Positions 35,913-44,809 of a stretch of 53,362 bases of DNA are shown here, in pieces. The notes below the pieces were generated by a model, which saw nothing but the letters and a program-made list of their open reading frames with translations, did not search any database and had not been told where the DNA came from. The position numbers and the translations under genes are program-made. The stretch is from Bacteroides acidifaciens (GTDB taxonomy: Bacteria; Bacteroidota; Bacteroidia; Bacteroidales; Bacteroidaceae). Every line of letters starts with the position of its first letter. Within the stretch, counting starts at the first letter, position 1. The stretch is from positions 1 through 53,362 of the forward strand of contig NZ_JANJZR010000027.1 in NCBI RefSeq assembly GCF_024623065.1, given 5' to 3'.

Positions 35913-36937
35913 AAGTATCGGTTGTCATTCTGAATTGGAACGGATGTGATATGCTTCGCACTTTTCTTCCGTCCGTAGTACGCTATTCGAAAGGGGCGGG
36001 GATAGAAGTCTGTGTGGCGGACAACGGTTCTACGGATGATTCTGTGAATATGCTTCATCGGGAATTTCCCTCTGTCCGGACAATCCTGCTTGAACAGAAT
36101 CATGGTTTTGCCGACGGATACAATGTGGCTTTGCAGCAGGTGGATGCTGAATATGTCGTTCTTCTGAACTCTGATGTGGAAGTGACGGAGCGATGGTTGG
36201 AGCCGATGATTGCTTATCTCGATGCTCATCTGGAAGTAGCTGCCTGCCAGCCGAAGATACGGAGCCAGCGGCAAAAAGAATATTTTGAATATGCCGGAGC
36301 GTCGGGTGGATTTATAGATAAATACGGTTATCCTTTCTGCCGGGGACGTATTATGGGAGTAGTCGAAGAGGATAAGGGGCAGTATGATACAATTGTTCCC
36401 ATATTTTGGGCAACCGGGGCGGCTTTGTTTATCCGTCGTGCCGATTATCTGAATATCGGTGGACTGGACGGGCGTTTCTTTGCGCATATGGAAGAGATTG
36501 ATTTATGCTGGCGACTTCGTTCACGGGGGCGTGGGATTGTTTGCATTCCTCAAAGTGTTGTCTATCATGTAGGCGGGGCTACGCTCAAAAAGGAGAATCC
36601 TCGTAAGACTTTTCTCAATTTTCGTAATAATCTTGTCATGCTCTATAAGAATCTTCCGCAGGAAGAGTTTGATAAAGTGATGCGTGTCCGGACTTGTCTT
36701 GATTATGTGGCGGCACTTACTTTTCTACTGAAGGGAGATATAAGTAATGCTCGTGCTGTGATAAGCGCACGCAGGGAATATAAGCAGATATGTCCGTCAT
36801 TTTCCTCATCCCGTGAGGAGAACCTTAGAAAAAAAACTTTGAATCCGATACCTGAACGAACAAAAAGTAGTATCTTGTGGCAGTTTTATGCGAGAGGATG
36901 CAAACGGTTCTCTCAATTGTCGGACCTAAAAGGATAA
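35909..36937 (+). CDS. Family 2 glycosyltransferase
   Basis: 342 aa. GT-A fold: VSVVILNWNGCDMLRTFLPS at the N-terminus, ADNGSTDDS, and the DxD-like NSDVEV near 90. ATGAALFIRRADYLNIGGLD and EEIDLCWRLRSRG follow in the acceptor region; these resemble rhamnosyltransferase-type (WbbL-like) enzymes. The start overlaps the acyltransferase stop (ATGA), implying coupled translation and a shared role in envelope glycolipid or polysaccharide synthesis. The sugar and acceptor are unknown. Confidence 0.85.
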   Translation: MKVSVVILNWNGCDMLRTFLPSVVRYSKGAGIEVCVADNGSTDDSVNMLHREFPSVRTILLEQNHGFADGYNVALQQVDAEYVVLLNSDVEVTERWLEPMIAYLDAHLEVAACQPKIRSQRQKEYFEYAGASGGFIDKYGYPFCRGRIMGVVEEDKGQYDTIVPIFWATGAALFIRRADYLNIGGLDGRFFAHMEEIDLCWRLRSRGRGIVCIPQSVVYHVGGATLKKENPRKTFLNFRNNLVMLYKNLPQEEFDKVMRVRTCLDYVAALTFLLKGDISNARAVISARREYKQICPSFSSSREENLRKKTLNPIPERTKSSILWQFYARGCKRFSQLSDLKG

Positions 36938-36941
36938 CAAG

Positions 36942-37469
36942 ATGGAAGCATCAAAAGTAAGAAGAGGCATCGGGCTGGTAGCGCATGATGCAATGAAAAA
37001 AGACCTCATCGAATGGGTACTCTGGAATTCGGAACTGCTGATGGGGAATAAATTCTACTGTACGGGTACTACCGGTACATTAATCTTAGAAGCACTGAAG
37101 GAAAAGCATCCTGGAGTGGAGTGGGATTTCACGATTTTGAAATCCGGTCCTTTGGGGGGTGACCAGCAGATGGGTTCGCGTATTGTAGATGGGCAGATTG
37201 ATTATCTTTTCTTCTTCACAGATCCTATGACTTTGCAGCCGCATGACACTGATGTGAAAGCATTGACTCGTTTGGCAGGCGTAGAAAATATTGTTTTCTG
37301 CTGTAACCGTTCAACAGCGGACCATATCATTTCCAGTCCGTTGTTTATGGATCCCGATTATGAGCGTATTCATCCTGATTATTCCAGTTATACAAAACGT
37401 TTCCAGAATAAACCTGTGGTAACGGAAGCGGTAGAAGCTGTGGATAGGAGAAAGAAAAAAAAGAAATAA
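36942..37469 (+). CDS. mgsA: Methylglyoxal synthase
   Basis: 175 aa. Motifs LVAHDAMKKDLIEW (active-site Asp and Lys), TGTTGTLI, SGPLGGDQQMGSRI and FFFTDPM with the catalytic Asp are all present. Converts dihydroxyacetone phosphate to methylglyoxal, bypassing lower glycolysis when phosphate is short. It is longer than the ~150-aa enterobacterial enzyme, through a C-terminal extension ending in a run of Lys. Last gene of the mtaB operon. Confidence 0.92.
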   Translation: MEASKVRRGIGLVAHDAMKKDLIEWVLWNSELLMGNKFYCTGTTGTLILEALKEKHPGVEWDFTILKSGPLGGDQQMGSRIVDGQIDYLFFFTDPMTLQPHDTDVKALTRLAGVENIVFCCNRSTADHIISSPLFMDPDYERIHPDYSSYTKRFQNKPVVTEAVEAVDRRKKKKK

Positions 37470-37527
37470 GAACTTTAAGATAATAACGGGCTGACTTGTC
37501 AGATAATTCTACATAAAAATGTAAATT

Positions 37528-37584
37528 AGGCACGGATTACACGGTTCCAATTTTAAAACTGCGAAATCCGTGTAATCCGTGCCT
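37528..37584. repeat. Extragenic inverted repeat
   Basis: AGGCACGGATTACACGG (37528-37544) and its perfect inverse (37568-37584) flank a 23-nt loop. It is placed between mgsA and the convergent folB and may end both transcripts. A weaker relative lies at 38265-38323. Confidence 0.75.
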
Positions 37585-37608
37585 GAATAAGAAATATGAG
37601 TTTCCGTT

Positions 37609-37980
37609 TTATTTTCTGCTGCAATGCAGTTCTATTCCTGCTGATTCTACATCAGCTCCCATCGGTGGATTTCGTTTGGAAAGATGCAGTTCTATTTCTT
37701 CAAGAGCCGGGAACTGCTGAAAAAGTTTTTCAATAATCCGTCCGCCTACGTGTTCCAGTAACTTCGACGGGACAGCCATTTCTGCCATTATCACTTGATG
37801 GACTTCCGCGTAGTTGACAGTATCAGCTACTTCATCCGTTTGTGCGGCTTTGTTGATATCCACTTTCAGTTTCAAGTCAATGATGTATTCGTTTCCGATA
37901 AGGTTCTCTTGTGGCGCTACTCCGTGGTAGGCATAGCAACGAATCTCTTTCAAAAGAATATAGCTATTGTTTATCTTCAT
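37609..37980 (-). CDS. folB: Dihydroneopterin aldolase
   Basis: 123 aa, normal FolB length. Motifs: IRCYAYHGVAPQENLIGNEY near 12-31 and the C-terminal VELHLSKRNPP-type segment (EEIELHLSKRNPPMGADVES). It cleaves dihydroneopterin to hydroxymethyl-dihydropterin and glycolaldehyde in folate synthesis. The start codon lies inside a possible small upstream frame. Confidence 0.92.
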   Translation of the reverse strand: MKINNSYILLKEIRCYAYHGVAPQENLIGNEYIIDLKLKVDINKAAQTDEVADTVNYAEVHQVIMAEMAVPSKLLEHVGGRIIEKLFQQFPALEEIELHLSKRNPPMGADVESAGIELHCSRK

Positions 37981-38089
37981 ATGATGTGATGTTAGTATGG
38001 TTCTGTTTTACTTTTAACAGGTCTTTCTGGGCAACCATTTGCGGGCTTACCTTCAGAAGGACAGGAGTGAGCAGGATACAGATACTCAA
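37964..38089 (-). CDS. Possible 41-aa hydrophobic ORF overlapping the folB start
   Basis: An open frame from TTG at 38089 reads SICILLTPVLLKVSPQMVAQ onward and stops inside folB at 37964. It has one hydrophobic segment and a Lys/Gln-rich tail. A -7 box (38142-38149) lies upstream on the same strand. There is no ATG near its beginning, so the start is uncertain. It may be a real coupled small protein or a chance frame in the folB leader. Confidence 0.25.
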   Translation of the reverse strand: MSICILLTPVLLKVSPQMVAQKDLLKVKQNHTNITSYEDKQ

Positions 38090-38141
38090 CGTTATAAGTT
38101 GGAGTGCATCTCTTGCTGTCTTTTATTACGGGATTCGGGCG

Positions 38142-38149
38142 CAAAGATA
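38142..38149 (-). promoter_or_regulatory. -7 box upstream of folB
   Basis: TATCTTTG on the minus strand. It would give folB an unusually long leader of about 160 nt, which holds the possible 41-aa frame. Confidence 0.45.
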
Positions 38150-38264
38150 CTTGATTAATTGGAATAAAAACAGGGAAGATGGAAAAATAAAAAGGTGGCT
38201 GAGTAAAGCGAAAAAAATGATTGCGTGCCGGTTCGGTTATTGCAAAAGAGAACGTCAGAAATAT

Positions 38265-38323
38265 AAATAGCGTGGATAATACAGGTTTTCGACATTCTTA
38301 AACCGGCATTATCCGCGTTATTT
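38265..38323. terminator. Imperfect inverted repeat after malQ
   Basis: AAATAGCGTGGATAATACAG (38265-38284) pairs with the stretch ending at 38323, several pairs being kept as G-U in RNA. It is directly behind the malQ stop and is the likely end of that transcript. It shares the extragenic-palindrome style of 37528-37584. Confidence 0.55.
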
Positions 38324-38336
38324 ATCTTACTTACAT

Positions 38337-41018
38337 CTATTTTTCAGGATTTCTCCCAGTATATTTAATCAGTTCGCGTATCTTATCATTGAATGCATGC
38401 GCTTTCATCAACTGTTCCAATGTGATATGCATCCGGTATCTCCAGTAGTTTCGTGGGTTGGACGGAACGTTAATTCGTTCTTCCGCCACATTCGGATTTC
38501 TCAATTTTCCGTCTATGGACAACCAGTCCTGGAAAGACAAGATGCAGAGAATCGAGTTGCTGTTAAGATGATTGCGTACAATCTCTTCGCACAATTCAGG
38601 AGTCGCGACGGCAGGAGCAACACCGTAATGTCCTAATATCGTGTTGTAATACCGTTGTGTCTGCTGATAATCCTCTTCCCACCAGCCGCGTAGCGTAGAC
38701 ATATCATGTGTGGAAATTGTGCAGACAGACCGATACGGATATTCATCCAAATGCCCGAACTCATGCATCGGGTTCTTGGGCATCCGCTGAATTTCCAGGC
38801 TGAGAATGCGTAAATCGTTCATTACTGACGCTACGCAAGCGGGAATCATTCCCAAATCTTCTCCACATACCAACATACGGGTGGATTGTGTTAATTGTGG
38901 CAACTTCTTCATTGCCTGCTGGAGCCAGAATTCATTGTGGCGGTGATAATAATATTGGTCGTAGAGTTTATTGAACGCATTCTTGTCCTCTTCGGCTAAT
39001 GACCGGAAGATAAAATCACGTTGCACGCCAATGCGGGGATGGTACTTGCCTTTCTCTTTTGTGTCCGGCACAAACAAGACATCACTGATTAAAGAATACA
39101 ATCCATCCCGGATCCAAATACTGTCCTCGTCGTTTTTACCGGCAAAGAATTGTTTCACTTCCTGTTGCGTTTCAAATCCCGGCTTCATGCAATAAATCCC
39201 GGGTTTATCAGTCAATTGAAGGAAATCTTGTTTCACAAGATGAGTATAAGGACCGAATAGCTGTCCGAGGAATGACTCATGGATAAATGGTCTCAGATAT
39301 TCTTCCCGGAAGGTAAAACCATAACTTTCTATCTCTTCCCGGCTCATAGGCAAAGAAGGGACAAACTGCCCTAGTAATCCGTGTACGGCATGCATCGGTA
39401 TTTCCCAAATACGGAAAAATCCGAGAATATGGTCGATTCGGTAAGCGTCAAAGTATTCTGCCATTTTCTGGAAACGTTTCATCCACCATCGGTATCCGTC
39501 TTTTTCCATCACGTCCCAGTTGTATGTGGGGAATCCCCAATTCTGTCCGTTGACGGAGAAATCATCGGGTGGAGCGCCTGCCTGTCCGTTCAGGTTAAAA
39601 TAATGAGGCTCGGTCCAGGCTTCCACACTGTTGCTACTGATGCCTATAGGGATATCCCCTTTCAATACAACACCGTTCTCGCGGGCATATTTAGTTGCCG
39701 CCAATAATTGCAGATGCAGATGATACTGGATGAAATAATATAGCGCGATATGCGGATAGTCTGCCGTCTCCGGTTGGCACATCTTTTCTATTTCCTGTGC
39801 ATTGTAAACCGAAAATTTCGGCCATTCACGGAAATTAGGTGTCCGGTAAGCATCACGCAGATAGCTGAAGACAGCATAAGGCTGCAACCACTCTTTATTA
39901 GCTACAAAGAATGCTTTAAACCCTTTGGAAGCCAGCACCTTCTCGCCTTCCTGCCGGAAGATTAAACGGAAGAATTCCCACTTGGTCTGATTGACTGCTT
40001 CATAGTCAATGGCAGTCAGGTTGTTCAATTCTTTTTGTTTCTTGCTGAATCCGGCGGCGACCTCTTTGTCTTTCAATGTTCCCATCTGTCTTAAATCAGC
40101 ATACATCGGATGGAAAGCATAGATAGAAATGCTATTATAAGGATAAGAGTCCGTCCATGCATGCGTCATGGTCGTGTCGTTAATAGGCAAAATCTGGATA
40201 ACTTTCTGATGCGTACATACAGCCCAGTCGATCATACGTTTCAAGTCACCGAAATCGCCGACTCCGAAACTCTTCTCTGATTTCAGCGAGAATACAGGAA
40301 TGGCAATGCCGGAGCCTTTCCATGCCGGAATATCAAAATAAGCATACCGGTCGGAAATCACGAGCGTTTCGTTCGTCTTTATTTCCGGGTCTGCCAGATA
40401 GCGGTTAGGGTTCTTTTCCCAGCACTCCACTGTTTTCTCCTGCTTGTTGTAAAGAACAAACTTGTATTCCAGCGGATATTTGAGTTTGCTGGCATTCAGT
40501 TCCACTTGCCATTCCGGGAAGTTGGCATCACTCATCAGGACAGCATTCTCCGGATTCCAGTTGCCTAATGCCTTCTGGTTGCCACAAATTCCCAGACAGT
40601 AATTCTTGTTAATTCGCGGGGCATAAGCTTTGATAACCAGTCCTTTCTTATGACCTTGCGGAATACTGTCTCTTTCGGGATGCGCTAATAAAGCTTCCGT
40701 AAAAGCGGAACTGTAAAAGTATAGTTGCTCGGGAATGTTTTTCCAGCAGTCGTTGATTCTGTATTTCTTCCTGGGGACACCGGATAAGAAAATACATCGT
40801 GGGAAGTTGTCCCATTCTTTGCGGGTAACAATTCCGTTTTGTTCTATCTGGTAGTTATAATGGACAGTCAATCCTTCCTGGGGAACTTCAAGCTCCAGTT
40901 CTGCTGTCCAGTATATGCCATCTGTTGTGTGCATGGGGACAGATTCCGTAGACAAGCCGGCAAGCCTCACTTCTTCCCCCCAGTTGGTGCGATATTCGAT
41001 GTTAAATGATAAAATCAT
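38337..41018 (-). CDS. malQ: 4-alpha-glucanotransferase (GH77) with starch-binding domains
   Basis: 893 aa from the ATG at 41018 (MILSFNIEYRTNWGE). Two N-terminal CBM20-type starch-binding domains (~1-110 and ~130-235, each with a LxxWxxExAVxMS-like core). The GH77 barrel spans ~255-880. The catalytic nucleophile Asp is in YRIDHILGFFR (near 532) and the acid/base Glu in VCGEDLGMIP (near 725). Transfers alpha-1,4-glucan segments in maltodextrin and glycogen metabolism, cytosolic. The CBM20-CBM20-GH77 layout resembles plant DPE2. Confidence 0.92.
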   Translation of the reverse strand: MILSFNIEYRTNWGEEVRLAGLSTESVPMHTTDGIYWTAELELEVPQEGLTVHYNYQIEQNGIVTRKEWDNFPRCIFLSGVPRKKYRINDCWKNIPEQLYFYSSAFTEALLAHPERDSIPQGHKKGLVIKAYAPRINKNYCLGICGNQKALGNWNPENAVLMSDANFPEWQVELNASKLKYPLEYKFVLYNKQEKTVECWEKNPNRYLADPEIKTNETLVISDRYAYFDIPAWKGSGIAIPVFSLKSEKSFGVGDFGDLKRMIDWAVCTHQKVIQILPINDTTMTHAWTDSYPYNSISIYAFHPMYADLRQMGTLKDKEVAAGFSKKQKELNNLTAIDYEAVNQTKWEFFRLIFRQEGEKVLASKGFKAFFVANKEWLQPYAVFSYLRDAYRTPNFREWPKFSVYNAQEIEKMCQPETADYPHIALYYFIQYHLHLQLLAATKYARENGVVLKGDIPIGISSNSVEAWTEPHYFNLNGQAGAPPDDFSVNGQNWGFPTYNWDVMEKDGYRWWMKRFQKMAEYFDAYRIDHILGFFRIWEIPMHAVHGLLGQFVPSLPMSREEIESYGFTFREEYLRPFIHESFLGQLFGPYTHLVKQDFLQLTDKPGIYCMKPGFETQQEVKQFFAGKNDEDSIWIRDGLYSLISDVLFVPDTKEKGKYHPRIGVQRDFIFRSLAEEDKNAFNKLYDQYYYHRHNEFWLQQAMKKLPQLTQSTRMLVCGEDLGMIPACVASVMNDLRILSLEIQRMPKNPMHEFGHLDEYPYRSVCTISTHDMSTLRGWWEEDYQQTQRYYNTILGHYGVAPAVATPELCEEIVRNHLNSNSILCILSFQDWLSIDGKLRNPNVAEERINVPSNPRNYWRYRMHITLEQLMKAHAFNDKIRELIKYTGRNPEK

Positions 41019-41084
41019 ATATATTAGATTTTGATTGAATATGTAAGACACTGCAAGTATAAGACATTTTTTTGAATAAAAAAT

Positions 41085-41110
41085 AAAAGGAGCCCTCGCG
41101 GACTCCTTTT
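41085..41110 (-). terminator. Terminator after nrdJ
   Basis: AAAAGGAG (41085-41092) pairs with CTCCTTTT (41103-41110), with an inner CC/GG pair. On the minus strand the stem is followed by TTTTATTTTTTATTC. Confidence 0.8.
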
Positions 41111-41149
41111 AACCTTTTGTTTATATATTAATTAACATACGTAAGATGT

Positions 41150-43693
41150 TTATCCACATCTGGAAGCACCGCAACTTGTGCAGATCAGGCAACCTTCCTG
41201 ATAAATCAAAGTTTCATTACCGCAGTTCGGACATTTCTTACCTTTGGCTTCGGTTCCATCTTGAATATACTTCTTCAAGGCACGTTCCACACCATTTTTC
41301 CAGGTGTTGATATTTTCGCTATTCAATTGCAGGGAGCCTACCAGTTTGATCACCTGCTCAATCGGCATCCGGTAGCGAAGTACTCCCGAAATCAATTTCG
41401 CATAGTTCCAATATTCCTTGTTAAACTTCTCTGACAATCCTTCGATAGTTGTCTTATATCCGCGTTTGTTCTCAAATTGGAAGTCGTAACGTTTCGTGCC
41501 GTCCTCGTCAACGTTCTTGATGATACGTCCGGAAGTTATGCTCTTGGGCAACAGGATACCTTCGTCATCATCCTGCAAACCGGTGAAGATTTCATAAGGA
41601 TGTCCGTCCAGCAAGCCGACGAAAGCCACCCATTTCTCCTTGTTATTCTGGAAACGCACTACGTCTGCTTCCAATATTCTCGGACGTACCTCTACAACCG
41701 TAGGCGGTTTGCAAGGAGGAAGTCCTTCTTTTTTGTCTTTATTCGATTTCGTAGATATCAATACACCGGAACGTGAACCGTCACGATATACGGTACAGCC
41801 TTTACAACCGGATTTCCATGCTTCTACATACAGGCGGTTCACCAAATTCTCGTCTACGTCATTCGGCAGATTGATTGTCACGCTGATGGAGTGGTCTACC
41901 CATTTCTGGATTCTTCCCTGCATCTTCACTTTCATCAACCAGTCAACATCGTTGGAAGTAGCTTTATAGTAAGGAGATTTAACCACCATTTCGTCAATCT
42001 CTTCCTGTGTATAACGTCTTGCAGGGTCGTAGCCGTTCGCTTCCATCCACGTAACGAATTTGTGGTGGAATACGATATATTCTTCGAATGCGTCTCCGGT
42101 TTCGTCAACGAAGTCTACATGTACATTTGTGTCGTTCGGATTCACCTTTCTTCTACGCTTGTAAACAGGCAGGAATACAGGCTCGATACCCGAAGTTGTC
42201 TGAGTCATCAGACTGGTTGTTCCGGTAGGAGCAATAGTCAGACAAGCGATATTACGGCGTCCGTACTTTTTCATATCTTCGTACAGTGCCGGATCTGCTT
42301 CCGCCAAACGTTGGATGAAAGGATTGTTCTGTTCACGTTTGTTATCGTATATCTCGAAAGCACCACGCTCTTTAGCCATTTCTACTGAAGAACGATAGGC
42401 ACCGAGAGCTATTGTCTTGTGTACTTTTTCAGAGAATTCCGTTGCTTCTTCCGTTCCGTAACGCAGTCCCAAAGCGGCAAGCATATCCCCTTCGGCAGTG
42501 ATACCTACACCAGTACGGCGACCCTGTCCGCTCTTCTTGTATATTTTCTCCCAAAGTGTACGTTCCGCATATTTCACTTCTTCGTTTTCCGGGTCTTCAT
42601 CAATTTTCTTCATGATGCGCTCGATCTTCTCCAGTTCGAGGTCAATGATATCGTCCATGATGCGTTGAGCCAAAGCTACGTGCTTTTGGAATAAGTCAAA
42701 ATCGAAGTATGCATCCGGCTTGAAAGGATTAACTACATACGAATATAGATTGATTGCCAACAGGCGGCAAGAGTCATAAGGACACAAAGGAATTTCACCA
42801 CATGGGTTAGTCGATACGGTTTTGTAACCCAAGTCGGCATAACAGTCGGGCACAGACTCACGGATAATCGTATCCCAGAACAATACACCCGGTTCTGCTG
42901 ACTTCCATGCATTATGAACAATCTTCTTCCATAAAGTAGAAGCGTCGATTTCTTTGGTGAATACGGGATTGGCAGAGTCGATAGGATACTGCTGTACATA
43001 AGGCTTTTCATCTATGGCGGCCTGCATGAAAGCATCGTCCAGTTTTACCGATACATTTGCTCCGGTCACCTTTCCCTCTGTCATCTTGGCGTCGATAAAG
43101 GCTTCCGAGTCCGGATGCTTGATAGACACGCTTAGCATCAATGCACCGCGGCGTCCGTCCTGAGCTACTTCACGGGTCGAGTTAGAATACCGTTCCATGA
43201 ATGGGACAAGACCTGTGGAAGTCAGTGCGGAGTTGTTGACGGGAGAACTTTTCGGGCGGATATGTGACAGGTCATGTCCTACGCCACCACGTCTTTTCAT
43301 TAATTGTACCTGTTCTTCATCGATTTTGATGATGGCACCGTAAGAATCGGCAGCGCCATCTACACCGATAACGAAACAATTGGATAATGATGCAACCTGG
43401 TAGTCGTTGCCGATTCCTGTCATCGGGCTACCTTGGGGAACGATGTATCTGAAGTGATCCAGTAAATCGTACAGCTCTTTTGCCGTAAGCGCATTCGGAT
43501 ACTTTGATTCGATGCGTGCCACTTCATTGGCAATTCTCCAATGCATGTCTTCCGGAGACTTTTCATAGATATTTCCGAAAGAATCCTTTACTGCGTATTT
43601 GTTTACCCAAACCCTTGCAGCAAGCTCGTCGCCTTGAAAATATCGTAAAGATTCTTCGTAGGCTTCGTCATAAGAATAAATTTGTTTTTCCAC
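41150..43693 (-). CDS. nrdJ: Adenosylcobalamin-dependent ribonucleotide reductase
   Basis: 847 aa, class II. The 10-stranded barrel carries SLSNCFVIGVDGAADS, STNPCGEIPLCPYDSCR (active-site Cys/Glu), and ACLTIAPTGTTSLMTQTTSG in the substrate-binding part. The C-terminal zinc ribbon reads CPNCG...CLICTSCGASRCG and shuttles electrons. Makes deoxyribonucleotides without oxygen, using B12. About 70 nt separate the -7 box (43768-43775) from the ATG, too short for a cobalamin riboswitch. Bacteroides usually also have class I and III enzymes elsewhere. Confidence 0.93.
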   Translation of the reverse strand: MEKQIYSYDEAYEESLRYFQGDELAARVWVNKYAVKDSFGNIYEKSPEDMHWRIANEVARIESKYPNALTAKELYDLLDHFRYIVPQGSPMTGIGNDYQVASLSNCFVIGVDGAADSYGAIIKIDEEQVQLMKRRGGVGHDLSHIRPKSSPVNNSALTSTGLVPFMERYSNSTREVAQDGRRGALMLSVSIKHPDSEAFIDAKMTEGKVTGANVSVKLDDAFMQAAIDEKPYVQQYPIDSANPVFTKEIDASTLWKKIVHNAWKSAEPGVLFWDTIIRESVPDCYADLGYKTVSTNPCGEIPLCPYDSCRLLAINLYSYVVNPFKPDAYFDFDLFQKHVALAQRIMDDIIDLELEKIERIMKKIDEDPENEEVKYAERTLWEKIYKKSGQGRRTGVGITAEGDMLAALGLRYGTEEATEFSEKVHKTIALGAYRSSVEMAKERGAFEIYDNKREQNNPFIQRLAEADPALYEDMKKYGRRNIACLTIAPTGTTSLMTQTTSGIEPVFLPVYKRRRKVNPNDTNVHVDFVDETGDAFEEYIVFHHKFVTWMEANGYDPARRYTQEEIDEMVVKSPYYKATSNDVDWLMKVKMQGRIQKWVDHSISVTINLPNDVDENLVNRLYVEAWKSGCKGCTVYRDGSRSGVLISTKSNKDKKEGLPPCKPPTVVEVRPRILEADVVRFQNNKEKWVAFVGLLDGHPYEIFTGLQDDDEGILLPKSITSGRIIKNVDEDGTKRYDFQFENKRGYKTTIEGLSEKFNKEYWNYAKLISGVLRYRMPIEQVIKLVGSLQLNSENINTWKNGVERALKKYIQDGTEAKGKKCPNCGNETLIYQEGCLICTSCGASRCG

Positions 43694-43767
43694 GATTCAA
43701 ATTGTGCTAAATCTGATTTTTAATAAGTAATTTGTAGAAGTTTACTTATTGTTAACAAATGTGGCTG

Positions 43768-43775
43768 CAAAGCTA
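43768..43775 (-). promoter_or_regulatory. -7 box of nrdJ
   Basis: TAGCTTTG on the minus strand, 74 bp before the nrdJ start. The 284-bp gap between nrdJ and the nitroreductase gene (43694-43977) is AT-rich with no other feature than the two promoters. Confidence 0.5.
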
Positions 43776-43957
43776 AGAATGTTTTTTCATCTAACAAAAT
43801 AAAAATGAAACAATTTATTAACAGGTCGCAAGTTTTCCGTTTATTTGCGATAAGTGTTTGATAAACAGATAAATCTGATTTTTGTTCAAAGGTTAAAGTT
43901 TTCCAAAAAGAAAACTTTTCTTTTCTGTCTGTATGGTGAAATAGTTTTTTCTTTTTA

Positions 43958-43965
43958 TATCTTTG
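43958..43965 (+). promoter_or_regulatory. -7 box of the nitroreductase gene
   Basis: TATCTTTG ends 12 bp before the ATG, implying a leader of only ~10 nt. No clear -33 box. Confidence 0.45.
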
Positions 43966-43977
43966 CAGAAAAAAGAT

Positions 43978-44721
43978 ATGTTTGAAACCGTAAAGAACAG
44001 AAGAACAATCAGGAAATACCAGTCTAAGGACATAGCTCCAAATTTGTTAAATGATTTGCTTGAAACCTCTTTCCGCGCTTCTACGATGGGTGGGATGCAA
44101 CTTTATAGTGTGATTGTCACTCGCGACGCTAAAATGAAGGAGAAACTTTCGCCTGCTCATTTCAATCAGCCGATGGTAAAAAATGCGCCGGTGATACTTA
44201 CTTTTTGTGCTGATTTCCGCCGATTCAGCAAGTGGTGCGAGCAGCGGAAAGCGGTGCCGGGCTATGATAATTTAATGTCTTTTATGAATGCGTCTATGGA
44301 TACTTTGCTTGTTGCGCAGACTTTCTGCACGCTGGCGGAAGAGGCGGGACTCGGCATTTGTTATCTGGGAACCACTACTTACAATCCACAAATGATTATT
44401 GATACTCTTCAACTTCCCGAACTGGTATTTCCTCTCACAACGATAACGGTAGGCTATCCCGACGGTATTCCTGCGCAGGTAGACCGCTTGCCTTTGGAAG
44501 CTGCCGTGCACGAAGAGAAATATCACGACTATACGTCGGAAGAGATAGACAAGCTCTATGCATATAAAGAATCGTTGCCGGAAAACAAACAATTTATCGA
44601 GGAAAATAAAAAAGAGACTTTAGCTCAAGTCTTTACAGACGTGCGTTATACAAAGAAAGATAACGAATTTATGTCTGAAAATCTATTGGCAGTGCTCCGC
44701 CGACAGGGATTCTTGAAATAG
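43978..44721 (+). CDS. Nitroreductase-family flavoprotein
   Basis: 247 aa from the ATG at 43978 (MFETVKNRRTIRKYQSKDI). FMN-binding Arg pair RRTIRKY at 8-14, and GLGICYLGTTTYNP near 131 as the glycine-rich flavin loop. Probably an NAD(P)H-dependent FMN oxidoreductase; the substrate is not predictable. Longer than minimal nitroreductases (~190-220 aa) through a C-terminal helical extension. Convergent with dnaA. Confidence 0.85.
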   Translation: MFETVKNRRTIRKYQSKDIAPNLLNDLLETSFRASTMGGMQLYSVIVTRDAKMKEKLSPAHFNQPMVKNAPVILTFCADFRRFSKWCEQRKAVPGYDNLMSFMNASMDTLLVAQTFCTLAEEAGLGICYLGTTTYNPQMIIDTLQLPELVFPLTTITVGYPDGIPAQVDRLPLEAAVHEEKYHDYTSEEIDKLYAYKESLPENKQFIEENKKETLAQVFTDVRYTKKDNEFMSENLLAVLRRQGFLK

Positions 44722-44808
44722 TAGTTAATGTTTAGTGATTAGTGATTAATAGACTGCACATTCATACTTCAAGGCGTTAATCACTAATCACTAAACATTA
44801 ATCACTAT
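44718..44808. terminator. Long inverted repeat between nitroreductase and dnaA
   Basis: Arms of 32 nt at 44718-44749 and 44777-44808 match except at two positions, around a 27-nt loop. Each arm contains the internal direct repeat AGTGATTAGTGATTAA. It overlaps the nitroreductase stop and abuts the dnaA stop, so it probably ends both transcripts. The arms are far longer than a normal terminator stem. Confidence 0.75.
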
Positions 44809-44809
44809 T

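Noticed and set aside
37911..38270. 119-aa plus-strand frame overlapping folB
   Set aside because: Its first third is the antisense of folB and the rest has no protein-like pattern; the minus strand holds the better candidate.
43694..43770. Cobalamin riboswitch controlling nrdJ
   Set aside because: Only about 70 nt lie between the promoter box and the start codon, and no B12-box core is visible.
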